DNA of 64,000 bases from Mesodorylaimus sp. YZB2_4 (Eukaryota; Nematoda; Enoplea; Dorylaimida; Dorylaimidae), in the NCBI GenBank assembly GCA_030248295.1, contig JASANH010000838.1, forward strand, positions 186,001 to 250,000, in the 5' to 3' direction. The first letter of the stretch is position 1, and each line of letters opens with the position of its first letter. Positions 42,980-56,157 of this stretch are shown here, piece by piece. A program made the translations under genes and the position numbers. A model generated the notes under the pieces. That model had not been told where the DNA came from. It did not search any database and saw nothing but the letters and a program-made list of their open reading frames with translations.

Positions 42980-45900
42980 ATGGATCAATCGGGAAGGCCG
43001 TTGACGGCGGTGGACGAAAAGCGTCAAGACGCGGCATCGACGGACCATCATCACCAAGAGCAACATGTCAGCTTTCACAGTCCGCCCGAGCAACATCGTC
43101 GCGAACAAGCGGCATTTTCATCGAAAGCCGAAGATTACGAAAGGGAAGAAGAAGAAGAGGAGGTTGACGAAGAAGAAGAAGAGCGAGCTTTTGAACAACG
43201 ATTGTTGGCGGCTCAACAACGCAATCAAGAAGAGCAGTCGAAGCCAGTTTCCGCTGCGTCGCCACACCATCACCATCCTCCACCGGCCTCGCCACCAGAT
43301 TCCATGGATTCAAACGATTTTGTCAAGCTCGAGAAACCTCACGATCTGTTTAATGCACCGACGCAACCCGAAGTCGAAGTTCATTTGATCAACAGAGAAG
43401 AGGAAATAACGCCTAGCGACGATGTGGCTCCTCCTATCGGAGACGATCTAAGGTTAGTACGAATGGCGGTGCTCCTGATTGAAGCGAGCAAGCAGCCAGG
43501 CGGCCCGACCCTCTTTAGAATGGTTTTTAAATAGCGCGACGAAGTTATGCGCATTGGGTGAACCTGCATTCGCGGGTGCGCCCGGGTGCCTCGTTCTGCC
43601 ATATTGCATGCGTGCGATTCAAGCCAGTCGCACGAACGGAGTCTAGTCTCCTTGTCAAGACTTGTGCAACAAGCCGATGGAGTTCAAAAATCAATTAGGA
43701 GGGGAGAAGTTTTTATTGGGGTCGGGTTTTAGTCCATGAGTTGCCTATGCAAACACTTCTTTCCTTTACTGGTTGCGCGCGATGGTTGATAATGGAGAAC
43801 GTTAACGAATCTTTTTATCTGTTTGTAGCGACTTTGCTCCATCGCCGCAGGACGCCGCTCACGATTTAGCTGATCGAGCTCATCAAACTCTCGAGCAATT
43901 TTTAGCTTCGTCTGGGGAAGCGGCTGGTGGAAAAGCCGAAGCTTCATTCATGCATCGCGGAGGAGAAACGGCGCATCGCGTCGCCTTTGACGACGACGAT
44001 GAAGAGACATTTCGCCGACAGGGCCCACTAACCCTCGGCCATCCAGTAAGTATACAATAGATGTGCGCGTGGATAGTTTGCGTAGGGGTAAGGAAGACGA
44101 TTTGCTAACGGGCTTGATACCTGTCTTGAGATGAGGGGTATACTGTGCTAGGAAAGGAATTCGAAGTGCACCAATGGAAGGTTCTCTATGTTTGCTCAAA
44201 TTGGTGGAAAAGGTCAGTGAGATGGTTTTCTTAGGGTAGACGAAATGGAAGTGATATATGCTGCCTTGTGTGCATCAGCAAAAGTATTGTGGGGTTGTGC
44301 TGCTTGTTTCCTGAGCACTGGTAAATTGTGTAGGCAGCTCGTATATATGATAAATGGATTGCGCGAAGTTTTATTGGCTCAAATCATCGAGACTAAAACG
44401 AGAATGTTTTCGGGCTGGTCCTATTTCGCGACTCATCTCGTTGGAACAGGTTTTGCTTCAGTGGGGGAGGCGAGCGAGAGTGGTGTGATAAGACCAGTTG
44501 ATAAACTGAAACAAAACATTAATCCTTGTGTTGGGTGAGAAAACAATTGTCAACTGCGTTATTCTCTTTTCAGGCAGTCGAAATAAAACCATTGCATCGC
44601 GAAACGGATCGTGGATTGTTGGACGAAGCGGAATCGCCGAATTTGACTGAACAGTACGAGGCTGCTGGTGGAGACGCGGCGGCATTGGTAGGCGAATTCG
44701 CGTCGAAAATCACGCAAGACGCTCAAGAAGGCGCTTTCAAGGCGAAGGAAATTATGGAGCACGGAGCTTTTAAAGGGAAAGTAGCGTTCGAAGAAGGAGC
44801 GACACGAGCCAAGGATACGGTTGGAGATTTATTCGGTTTCGAGGAAACTACGGAGGGCGAAGCGGAAGGATCTCCGCCCCGTAGTTACAGTATTGAACAG
44901 CCGGAAACGCCGATTATTTTGCCTCCAGCTCGACCACCAACTCCGCCGAGACCACGAGCACCGGACGCACCTGAAACACCTCCAGTATTGGACCTGGGAG
45001 GACCGGCTCATCCGCACGTGTATCCACCCTACCAACGTAAGCCGTCGTTGAAGATGACACCCGGCACACTGGGACTGACTTCGACGGGGGTTATCCAGTT
45101 CGATGCTCCCAGTGGTGGCAAGGGGCCTTGTTTGTTCGATTGGCGGTATTGGGATAAGAACGGTAAGTAGGCTAGTTGGTCGTTACCTGTTGTACAGGTA
45201 TCCAAGGCTCTTATCAGGACCAGGCGGATAGGATAGGGTAGGAGCCTGGACTACCTTTCGATCCTCCTGGCTGTTTCAAACGATCGTTATTCGTCTTCCT
45301 TTATCACCGTAAGTTTTTATTTCACCTTTCCCAAGTTCGAGCGGAGTTCATCGATATGGCGGCAAAGTCAGGACAGGACGTTTTGTGCCGTGCCCTGACT
45401 TGGAATGCGAAGGTCAGACTGGCGAAATTGGTCTAAAAGGAGAGGAGAGACGTTGCGTTCACCTTCGTATTAGACGAGGGCATCGTTGAAGAGTGGCTGC
45501 CTTTTGAAGAGGATTGGGTTGATATTGCTTGCTGAAACAATTCAGTGATGGGTTACAGAAGACCAAAAATTGTTGCTAAGCCTTTGCCATCGAAAGGGCC
45601 AGGTAAAGTGAGCATGGCATGGTTTAGTGTGTATCTTATCGTGTATGGTGGCTGTGTAGTAGGGGTTGTTTGAGTAGGTGTTATCACCATTTTTTGGACA
45701 GTTGGTTAGGAATGGGTGGTTTATGATAGGAGCGCATGACCAAATAAGGCGGCATTCGATTCGAATTGATGAGAGCACAAAGTCCATGTGTGTGGTGTTT
45801 GCTTGCCCTAGTATCTTCTCGCTTCCTTTTGCGTCCTCGCCGATGTCGATTGGGGACGTCGGGCTCATAATTATAAAGGAGGCGGGCAAGGCGGGTTTGG

Positions 45901-48061
45901 TCTCGTGCGGATAAAGCGGCAGAATTGTCGAGCAGATGTGCTGTGGGGTTTGGGTCTGTTGTCGCCCGTTTGCGTCTTGGTCATGGCGGTCTGAATTGAA
46001 TCGCGGTGCCGATTGGTAGTCCCGCACTAATCTAGAACGTATAAAACGCGTCCTCGGTGGATGGATGGACGGTTGCGGTCGGTGGAAGGTTGTTGGGGCT
46101 ACTTTTCCTGTATTGATTTGTAAGAATCGTTTTGAATGCGGCGAGTCTTCTAAGGCTTTCTTGCCTTTCTTACTACACGCTCGGGTAGCATTTTGGCATT
46201 GGACCAAGTGGGAAGGAGGGAATGGAACTGGGCGAATTGGGAGGCACGGACAACGATGGAGGTTTTGGGCTTGGTTGGATAATGCACATATAAGGAGTAG
46301 AATGCTCTTTGCGGAGCTGTTGTTGCCCGGGTAGCCAGAACTGGGGGGGTGACCGCAGTCAGGCTGGACGCTGTAGGAGTTAATGAGAATAATAGCTTTG
46401 TTTACGACGACCTTGACTGGACTCGGATTTTAATTGGGAATATGAATTTAGAGGTCAAATATCAAGTTAGAGTTTGCCTGTTTGTGCGGGGGAATCGAAT
46501 GGTTGGGGGAATAATTATGGCGGAATCGGACACTGGCGTTGTTTTGATAGTTACGGATAAGAAAACAAGGTTGGGTAGTTGACTTGTTGTGGAGTGTGTC
46601 CTAACATTTTAGCCGCTTCGACTCGGACTATCTAACACTATGGCAAACGTATTCAGGGCATTGTATACTGGTATTTACTACCTGATCGACTTCCTTTTAC
46701 GTCTTTGTTGGCGTTTGAGTTTGATTGTGGTTTTGAGCCTTTACGTTTATTTGATCGTTGATATCTTACGACGAGCAGTGAGCACACGTCCTGCTGGTAA
46801 GTTGAATGGGGTGTGAGTGGTTTTTGACGAGCTGCTTGAAACGTTCGAAACTACGATAAGAGTCTCCCCCGGCCTGGCCTAGCCTGGTGACGAGAGAGAG
46901 TGGTTAGTTTTTATTTGTTGACACAGACTTTGATGGGGCTGTAGATTGGTTGAATGCAACTTTTTCTGGAAGAGGGGGGATGTCGGTAGAGGGAATGTTG
47001 AAGAATAGTTGATAGAAGGGTTCTCAGTTGGAACGAACGACGACTCTTGAATGCATTTTCTTGTTTTTGCGCACTCGTCTTGTCAGTCAGTGTACTCAGC
47101 TTGTCGGAAACGCACTGGCTGGCTGTGTTTATGCTGTTGGAGGAAAAGGGTTTATGGACGGTTGATGGCGTTATTGATTAGGGCTGTATTCAATTAGGCG
47201 ATGAGCTAATCTTGTTGACGACGACTGATGGTGTTATTCTAACTGCTGAGGCCAAGCAAATCTGAATAAGGCTTTAAGTCAGTTCGATCTGCGATTGAGT
47301 GCAGGTTGGCAGGAAGAGGCAACAGGGTTTGAGGAGTGACTGTGTGTTTTTCTTTTCAGTGCTGGACTTGATTTATTGGCGAGATGTGAAGAAATCGGGA
47401 TTGGTCTTCGGCGTGACATTGGCCTTACTGATATGCTTGGCCGTGTTCAATATAATTACAGTCGGTTCGTATTTGGGTTTGTTGGTGTTGATCGCGGCGC
47501 TGGGTTATCGAACGTATGCCGGCGTTATGGGAAAGGTGCAGAAAACGGAGAATAAGAATCCGTTCCAGTAAGTCAGATTTGATCGGGTGTGGTAATGGCT
47601 GATACATGGTTGAATTTTTAGACCTTTTTTGGAGCAAAATCTGGATCTGCCTCAGGATTATGTGCACGAGCAAGTCGACGTATTTTTGAAGTATACGAAA
47701 GATTTAGTCCATCAACTAAGGCGTCTATTTTTCGTGGAGGATTTATGCGATACGCTAAAATTTGCGTTGCTGCTGTGGGCGTTGACGTACGTCGGTGCTT
47801 ATTTTTCGGGCACGGCTTTGATCATTTTGGGTAAGGAGGAGGCTTTGTTATCTTGAATATGGTTTGGTAAGGCTGTGTTTCTTTCTAGCATTCGTCGGGT
47901 TATTTACGTTGCCAAAGGTATACGAATTGTATCAACCTCAGATTGATCAGTACTACGGCATCGTGGAATCGAAAGTGAAACAAGCTAGCGATATCGCCCG
48001 CGAGCAATTGGACAAAGTGCCGTTTTTTAAGAAGCAAAAAACGCAAGAGAAGAAGGAATAA
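42980..48061 (+). CDS. reticulon (long and short isoforms)
   Basis: ER-shaping membrane protein, homologue of C. elegans ret-1. Long form: exons 42980-43452, 43829-44045, 44574-45162, 47360-47567, 47622-47830, 47889-48061, 622 residues. The first three exons encode an acidic, His/Pro-rich, poorly conserved N-terminus. The last three encode the reticulon homology domain: VLDLIYWRDVKKSG, a first hairpin (LALLICLAVFNIITVGSYLG), a loop, a second hairpin (TLKFALLLWALTYVG), then LPKVYELYQPQID. The end KKQKTQEKKE resembles the basic C-terminal ER signals of reticulons. An alternative first exon at 46640-46796 joins in the same phase and gives a 248-residue short form. No lesions. Reticulon hairpins bend tubular ER membranes. 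Confidence 0.95.
46640..46796 (+). CDS. alternative first coding exon of the reticulon short form
   Basis: ATG at 46640 opens MANVFRALYTGIYYLIDFLL, a 52-codon hydrophobic exon ending in GTAAGT with phase 1, the same phase as the exon at 44574-45162, so it can splice to 47360. It would add one or two membrane segments before the reticulon domain. A TATAAAA at about 46041-46047 may belong to an internal promoter. Its use is inferred. Confidence 0.65.
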
Positions 48062-49779
48062 GGTGGGAATTGTAAAAGAGAAAAATGGATTTTAAATTTC
48101 GCTTGCAGGCGTGGCGTATGTCTGCGTTTTGGTTTGATCATTTACCAGTACTTTTGTTCTGATTTTAGAGTATTTAAGGTCAGCTTTTGTGGGCTTTGCT
48201 CATTGTACTTGTTCAACGGTTCTTATTTTTTTGATGAAAAGTAGTAATTTGATTGAATTTATCCTGACCACTTTGTCTTTTCCGGAGCACCTTAATGGCG
48301 TGTGACGCTGATGGTCTAGTTTACGATGAGATTATTGGGCAGTGATAAGAGGCGTGTTTCGGTGTTGATGATTCAGATGCTGAACAGCTCGTGTGGATTT
48401 ATTGTCATGCTAATGCGTGGATGCTTTTCTGTTTGAACGTGTGGTGAAAGAAATGGAGTGCAGTTCCGCGAGACTTTGTGTGTCCTTGATGGCCAAGAGG
48501 ACTCGGGACGTGGAGGGCCTCCCGGTGTCTGATCGACGTGTGGTTGCTGCCTTGGGGATATGACACTGCAGGGGGTCGGGGATAGAATTTAGGTTGCCGC
48601 TTTGAATGGTGTGCCTGTTGGGGATGAGAAACAGATCAGGGACTGGCTCGCGATCAGCAATTGCAATAGAAATCAAGGGCCCGCATTACCCATGACTCGA
48701 CTATGCAGTGCAGTCTGGTCCTCAGCTGCCGATGCTGCAATTACATGCACCAAAAGCAGACACACGAAGCCTGGAAAAGACTGCCAATCTCTACCTTACA
48801 TAGAGCAAAAAATACGGGATAGGCGCGGGACTATGTGCAGTGCAGACTAGCCTAGTCTGTACTGTATGAGGCATTTGAGAGCACTACCATACTGTGACAT
48901 GGCTATGACAATACTGGCGCAGTTTCCATGCAGTACCACCCAGCTCAATATAGCCGTTTGTTGGGTACGACCATGCCACGCTGAAAATACGGCATCCCGT
49001 CAGATCCTGCCAAGTGTTATCGGGACGAGCACACTGGTGTGGGGCTTTGGAGTCTACAAAAACGCTGGCCGTTGTTGTTGCGTGCCTGATGATTGCCGCG
49101 TTCGGACTGCAAGCGTTATACTTTTGATTAGAGCTTGTGCGGCACTGCCGCCTTGCTGTTGTTGTACGGATTATCAAACCTGGTGACCATTTATCACCTG
49201 CAGCGATTCTTCCTCGACAGCACGATGGAATTTGGTGCTCTTTCCATAGTCTACTTTGTCCTTAACAACGCAATGGGGTGTACGGCCTTGCTGACTATTA
49301 TGTCGAAGGGAGAAGTAATTAGTGCTTGAGTAGTGGAGCATGCCCACTGGTCCCTTTTTTCAGGAGTCATCACATTCTGCCGAAAAGTCAAGATCAAGAC
49401 TGTATTTTTGGTGTTCCCACAATACGCCCTGGGCGGTGGTCTCGTCGGATTGACGTCTAGCCATTATCGATAGCAAATGCGAGAGGTGACGAGAAATGCG
49501 GCTAACTCTTTTGATTGTTAGGGTCGTCTGCTACGTTGTGTCCGTGCGCTCATTGCGACAAGATTTTGCCGACTGGCTGATATTTGATCAAAAGTATGTT
49601 GCGAGACTGCGAAGGTGATGGACTGAGGAAAATCGCTGCATTCATGTCAGATCTGTGCTATGATGCCAGCTGCAAGCCAAGCCACATGAGTCGTCATCGC
49701 AAAGGCACAGAGATCACTGGTACAAAGCACAGAGGCACGCAAAACGAGCATTTGAACAGCGGCTCTATCGCACGGATGA
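48062..49779. other. intergenic region with a possible membrane-protein fragment
   Basis: No confirmed gene. At 49135-49329 an open frame encodes hydrophobic stretches (ALLLLYGLSNLVTIY, FGALSIVYFVL) and may be an exon or relic of a multi-pass protein. An acceptor-like GATTAG precedes it, but no joining exons were found. Confidence 0.35.
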
Positions 49780-50869
49780 TCATTTCCTGCCTTTCTTTCC
49801 TTTCGGGGATGGCTTCTTGGTTTGTCCGCCGCCTGGCTTATCGAACACGTTCGATTGTGCCGCCGCCAACGTTGCTTGCGGAGCTTCCGACATTGCAGGT
49901 GCCGCGGCCTTCTTCCCGCCTTTCTAGAATAGCAGTAAGAATGAGAACAGCCGTCGACTCTCAGTCAGAGGGAGCTTACCTTGTTCTTTGGGGACGACGC
50001 TGGCATGAGAGAAAGATAGGCGCCTTCGCCCTTATCTTCCCCCGATCCCTAAAAGGGAGACCCGTCAGATAGCGCGTTTTTAGTACGGTATATGAAGCTC
50101 ATACCTTGGCGGTCGATTTGTCGAACACATTCGACTGAGCCATGGCCATCGTTTCTTGAGGGGCCGGATCGGCGGCTGCTGCTTTCTTTCCTTTTCCTTT
50201 GGGCGACGCTTTGCCCGTCTTCTTCGTCCCTTGCTTTTCTGTCGCCTGTTTCTCAGACACCTGTTTCTCCGACACCTGCTTCTCCGACTCTTGTTTCTCA
50301 GATCCTGCCTTTCCCGACTAAAACGAGGGTGGCTGCGAAGAAAACAATGTTCAGATCCTGGTCTTACCTTGGCGCTTGCTTTTCCCGAAACCGCACTCTT
50401 GGCGACGGCCGACGACTCTCCCGGTCCTTCGCCCTCCTCCTCTTCGGCTGCCTTCTTCGGTGAGGATTTCTTCTTCCCTTTGGGACCTAAAAAGTGCCTT
50501 GGTTGACGAGGAAGGTGGAACCGAGACCAAGCCCTAACTAAGGCATCACCGCTTACCTTTGCCCTTGCCTTTCTTCTTGCCAGAGGTTTTCTTGCCGGCT
50601 GCCGTGCTGGCTTCAGTCGCCACTGCCGATGCGTCTCCGCCTTCGCCTTCGCCTTCTTCGCCCTCGCCTTCACCGCCACCCTCGCCCTCACCTTCTTCCT
50701 GGTTCTCGGCTTCCTCGCTCTTCTTGCCTTTCTTTTCCTTCTCTTTCTTGGCGCAGAGGTGAACGATAAACGGTACTGTCGCCACCAAGCACACGACCAA
50801 CACGATCAACCAGACCCACGGCCACGACTGCTCACCGTCCACCGACCTGCCGAGCCGCATCGGAGCCAT
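49780..50869 (-). CDS. membrane-anchored Lys/Glu-rich protein with internal repeats
   Basis: Five exons (50869-50557, 50486-50367, 50317-50105, 50048-49980, 49923-49780), about 285 residues. A short N-terminus is followed by one hydrophobic anchor (WVWLIVLVVCLVATVPFIV) and CAKKEKEKKGKK. Then comes a low-complexity tail rich in Glu/Gly and Lys/Ser. Exon 3 has at least five EKQ repeats with spacing of four residues (SEKQVSEKQ). The block AQSNVFDK occurs in exon 3 and again in exon 5 after a similar APQ-x-T lead, so the tail has an internal duplication. Layout resembles the gene at 28992 (anchor plus basic tail), without clear sequence identity. Function unknown. The start is the first true ATG; an in-frame GTG lies four codons upstream. 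Confidence 0.75.
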
Positions 50870-52693
50870 CTTCGCGAACACAGACTGATGTCAATCCGAC
50901 CGCGCACGACCGTGACCGCGCACAACAATGTCGTGTATCCGATCCCTTTGCGTCTGGCACTACTTACGCATTGTAAAGCTGTCCGAGGTCTTGCGAAACA
51001 TGACAGCACCAGTTAAAAACTAGCAGAGCATGCATTTAGTTATTCACTGTTGATGTGACCATGTTTACGAAGACCATTCTTCACAGAGCAAAATTTGTGA
51101 TACTACAAGAATGTAGCTATTTATTACGTTTAGCCTCTCGAATCTTATCGGCAAGGAAATCGATCAATGAACGAGGTGTTGTTTCGTCAACCACGTCGGC
51201 GCTGATGACTCTGGTGAAGGACTGCTTGCCCGAAGCTCAACTCACGGCCGACTACGGGTGGCGAAGATATACTGGTCGAATAGAAGCGATGAGTTGGACG
51301 TGAACACACGTAACTCTATGTTGGAACGATTCTTACGCCGTTTGGACAGCGTCAAGTCAGCGTTGCGTTTTGAGCATTACAGTCCCCATTGTGGAAGTTT
51401 GGAAGAGGCAAGTGTTTGTCCACATTATTGATCGACGTATTGACTTAATGCTTGTCTTACTCATTCATCCCACAACCAATTGACTCGAGGAGCTGACGAG
51501 GGGCACTCAGGAACCAAGCTGGTCCGGGGCAACGAAGGTCTGGCTTAAAATCCAGTTGGAAGCTCAATCGACTTTGGTAAGAATAGATTCTACCAAAAGC
51601 CAGAATTCAAGCTAGAAATGTCATTTAGTGATCAATGCTTGTTTGAAGATGTAAAAGTAGAAAGAAAGCCGTCAGAGAAGGCACGCGGTCTCAGCCTAAA
51701 AATTCTTCAGTTGGGTGCCTTGTTACAGAAAGTGAACAAATCTGTTTTATCACAGCCTGGGTTTATGTAACCAACTTGGACCTTCGAATTTCAGCGCTTC
51801 CTGTGGGCAAAGCGAGACGTGTGCCTGATTCTCAATGTTTCCTCATGTCATGCGTGTTGGTGGCTTTATCCATGGGTCTGAACTTACTCAAGACCACGCC
51901 GGAGAACGAACAGAGTCTGGCATTTGGTCCTGAGATGTACGGCCCGGGTGAAGCGATCTTCTTCAACATGGAGTCATCTACTTTGGACCAGTTTGCGAAT
52001 CGATTAGTGACGGAGTTTATGGAAGCTGCTGTACTAGCTCCATCGTGTCAAACAGATGCTGATTAATCGTTATGGTGGGGTTTAGACATAGAAATTTCGA
52101 TCAGAAAAGTGTGAGAGTTTCAAAGTCCTTGTGAGAACGGGTGGGGCTATGGAGTGCAGACGCTCAGACGTGCTTCCCATCCGCTATCGTCCGAGGAAGT
52201 CGATGTCCAATTCAGGGTTCCCTAATGTGGAGGCACTTTTAGTAGAGAGCAGCGGGAAGCTTCCGTGTGGTCGGCGCACACGTCCTGTCTAATACTATGA
52301 TTTGACTAACGTAATGGCCGGCTATGGGCCAAACTGCAGCCAAGCCAAAATTCGATGATCGATGATCGATGTTCAAGACAAGTGTGGCAAATTTTACGAC
52401 GCCTTCCGTGAGCGGGTCTTCCATCAATGAAAATTCCTTGTCGTGCACATGCGTGTCTGGTATCGAGGTGGATGGTCTTTGCTGGGTGCATTTTCAAATA
52501 ATGGGAGGTGCCTTTCGTTTTAGTCCTGTCCAGCTAGGGGTGACTTCTCGCCTCCACCGCTAAATCGCTCTTCCACGGCAACGCTGGCCAAAGCAGCCTG
52601 AATCAAATTGAACGCCACTAACAGAACCGGCCACTCCGAAATCAGCGATCTTGTTTAACAAATTTTCCACGTTCAGAATGCTGCTTCGTTTTG
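50870..52693. other. gene-poor region with unassigned open frames
   Basis: Two stretches look weakly coding. About 51270-51420 reads YWSNRSDELDVNTRNSML and further; 51776-52066 contains LAFGPEMYGPGEAIFF. They are not joined by an obvious splice structure and match no family I know. Possibly a decayed gene. Confidence 0.3.
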
Positions 52694-52850
52694 GTGTCGT
52701 GGCCTGAAGGGAGGCGTCTGCCTCTCACGCCAGGTGCGCGCGTACGGGCGAGGGTTCGACTCGCGGGCCGGTAAATTATTTCGTATAAAATGTGTCCCTT
52801 CACCCTCGAGTTCGCATAAGCGTTTGGTGATGTGGTAAAACATGAACATG
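52694..52850 (+). repeat. tRNA-derived SINE, family 1, copy 2
   Basis: The head at 52694-52773 shares GGCGTCTGCCTCTCACGC and GAGGGTTCGACTC with the copy at 7542. The body that follows is also related (CCCTCGA...GCGT/GCTTGG...ACATGAA). Same orientation as copy 1. Confidence 0.6.
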
Positions 52851-52920
52851 GTGTCAGGGGATGGCTGTACGTAGTTATTGCATAGTCAGATTGGATGCCT
52901 GAGAGCCACCGCCAATCGCA

Positions 52921-52973
52921 GTGTATCACACCCAGTTTACTTAAACCGCACCAGGCAAAGATATGCGCAGCAC
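52921..52973 (+). repeat. dispersed 50-bp repeat, copy 1
   Basis: GTATCACACCCAGTTTACTT followed by a similar GGCAAAGATATGCGCAGCAC; an inverted copy lies at 57311-57361 with a few mismatches. Flanks are not clearly shared. Confidence 0.65.
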
Positions 52974-55900
52974 GTACTGTCAGGGGTGTGGTGTTTGGGA
53001 GTGAGATCTTATGGGATAGACAATTGACACAATGGTCTGGCAAGGTACTACTTCAATCCTATATATTGATATATGATACTGGTCTATTCGTACCTGTGAA
53101 GTCGATTATGGAAGTTCAGCATCTGGTACAACTTCATCTCGGACTGGGTCGATTCTGACGGGCAATACTTTCAACGCTGCCAAATCGCGAGTGAGTTTAT
53201 TTCGATATAGTCATTCGACAATCGATCTGCTGCCTGATTTGCAATTGCGCGGGCAAGCTTTAACCTGGCGATCTGAGGTCTGGGTCGCTTGCGGTTAGTG
53301 TTCGCGCCCGTTTTCTGATATGAAAACTTGTTTCGTGTCTCATTCCGTAATGGACAAAAAATGTAAGGGTGTGCTAAGTAAATAAAAACGGATTGTCGGC
53401 ACTTTGGTTCCACCACGTACCTGTGGGATATCTTCGTTCTCGTTCACGAGTTTTACTGAGCCTCTTTTTTGTGAGTTATAAAAGGAAATTTGAGAAAAAT
53501 CAGTTGTTACACGGTCGGAAATGTGGAAATGGCTTCGAATGTTGCCAGAGGTGAGGATGTCTGAATCTTCTAAAGGGCTAGCTAGAGGAGCTGGTCAAAA
53601 AGCGCGCCTCGCAACGAAGCATGACCTGGTACCGGTATCGAGTTTGGTGTTTGGTGAACAAGGAAACGGTAAGCACCAGTGCCTGCTGTATGGCCTCAGA
53701 CGCAGTGTAGCTTCAGGAATAGGCCCTCTGAACGGCATAAATGTCCTGCATGAGTATATTATGTTGTGCGAATGTGTATATACACGCCTTATGTGTCAGC
53801 AGTATGGTCAACATTTGATTTCTAGCGGAAAATACGAGCCTGCCGCTGCGAGCGAGGATTCCGGACCAGCAGGGACTAACGAAGCTGTCGCCAACTGAAG
53901 TGAGCTGCTGGTGACTAAATGCAACAACGACAGTAAGTTGCAATGCTGCTAGATGGCTCTTTTAAAATACTTCAATAATTTTTTTAGAAACCAGCAGAGG
54001 GTAGTCGAGTCAAAGATACAAATGTTGGTCAAGTTTGCAAGTAGGAAGTGCCGACGGGAACCCTGCTCGACCAGATTGAAGTCCAGCGAGCACATTGTCT
54101 CGAGAACAACAGAAACGGAAGGGGCCCAGTCACGGTATACGACCATCGCTTGGCCAAAATATTTCGAGTCGAAGCGGATGCAGGCATTGGCGGGACCAGC
54201 GAACCAAGATCAACGGTTGAAGCAGTGCAAAAAGGACGCTCACCTGGCGATCGAATCAGATATGGCAATCAATGTATCATCAATGCCCATCACCCCAGTC
54301 TCAGAAATGTATGGATTCTCTGACCGCGATTTAATGGGGGGAGGAATACGAAGCGAAGGCTGTTAAAGTTCACATCAGATTGACGACAGAAAACGGCTGG
54401 CATCAAAATATCGTCGTGCAAAAAGCGGGTCTGAAAATATCACCAGGCGAGGGTCATATTGGTGCATCAGTTGATCGTATTTTTACCTGTTCGTGCTGCT
54501 CTGGAGGAGGAAATATCCTCGAAATTAAATGCGCGCAAAGTCACTCACCGACACCGCCGCCACGGACTCTCTCCCATACTTAAAACGCGATGCACTTGGA
54601 AAAGTCAAGCTGAAACAGGACTGCACCTATCACACTCAGATAAAAATGCAAATGGGTGCAGTATTTGGAAATTGCATCGCGCTTAGCTTTTTCTGTGGTC
54701 GCCGTTGGGTGACCGCGTCGGGGAGCCTCAAGACCTTCGTTCTATGTTCTAGCGCGCAATTGACTTACTTTTATGCCTGTATGGTTGCTTGTATTTAATT
54801 TCGATAGCAGATGATGAGGAGTAGGTACAGTAATCGTTGACTTGTCGTACATCACAGAATTCGATTTGAGATATTTGAACGCAGAAAAAGTGATAAGACC
54901 TGCAAAAACATCCAGTCCAGTCACATTTCCACACTAGGTGAGGTAATAGCTAAGAAAATTGCGCTAACATCATCCATCAGATGCAACATGCGGTTGGAGA
55001 CGACGATGTGTGGAAATGGGCCAAACTCTGACAAGCAAGCGCATCATCTTGTTCTAGCGCTATGAACTGGTCTTGAACTGCTGCTGTATCCAGTCCCAAA
55101 GCCAATAAAAATTCGTCTTTCTTGACCCGTTTGAGTGGTAACGACGGATGGTTCGGCCATTTGATCTTGGACGGTACTGCTGTTTTTGGTGCGAGACTGT
55201 CGTCAGTGGCTACTAGCTTTAAACGGGCGGAAACTGAAAAGATACACAAGTTATGGGTTATGGAAAGGTTTCTATTCCTTTGCTTGCGCCATAGTGCCTA
55301 TGCAGTGCCGATGTACTGACGAGGGGGGGGGGCAAAACCCCATGAAACTTGACAAGACTGTCCATGGTTTTTTTAATAGCCTTTCACTTCTCCTACGGTG
55401 CATGCAGTAGTTCCTACAACCCTCATCCCATGCACCTTCACAATTCACGGCCAACAGTTCACCCAGTCTTACCTTCGGTTACTTCTTGCCCATCTTCATC
55501 TCACCCAGGACATGGACAATAGATTGTAGCTTCCAATCGTTGTACTGGACTGGCAGTCAAATCCAGAAGGGCACTAGCAACGACGTTTTTGTCATTTATA
55601 ACTTCTCCACTATTTCTTTTTCCATGGATCACTTCCCCTACTTCGTCCACTTGGCGTGCATCACGAATCTGGCTGTGCCTGACATCACTTTGCCCCGTGT
55701 GTAGGACTGGATACCGATTATCGTTGGTCAGTCGGCCATCGACAAAGTGACGAGAACATATTCTCACATTGTTCCAGTGACCTGAAGGCGGCGTTGTTCG
55801 ACTGATGTGTTTGATCCAAGCGTCCCTCTTCGTCAGCCTTTTTTAAAGTGCATGAATCCCACCGCGCGCTTGCCATATTCACTATCGCATCCTTTAATGT

Positions 55901-56157
55901 AACCGCAAAACATATGCTGAAAAACCAAGAACTCACAGTAATACTGCCACTCATTTTCCTTGTCAACTTACTTTCGCCAGTTCTGAAAACAATGTCGTAT
56001 CTGACCACATTTAGAAAAACGGCTTCGTGTGAACCACGTGAACGAGAACGAAGAATAATCCCACAGGTACGGGGTGGAACCAAGGTGCCAACTATCCGTT
56101 TTTTTTTGGAAACAGGAAACACGTTTTTATATCAGATAACGGTCGCGAACACTAATC
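52974..56157. other. gene-poor region with unassigned open frames
   Basis: Possible exons at 53521-53630 (ending in a donor after GGAAACG) and an open region at 53990-54366 (ESKRMQALAGPANQ, or VEADAGIGGTSEPRS in another frame) suggest a decayed or unrecognised gene on the plus strand. A TAG interrupts one reading. Nothing certain. A G10 tract is at 55323-55332. Confidence 0.3.

Noticed and set aside
43068-43602. Alternative frames over reticulon exon 1
   Set aside because: The acidic frame starting at 42980 splices in phase to the rest of reticulon; the other frames do not.
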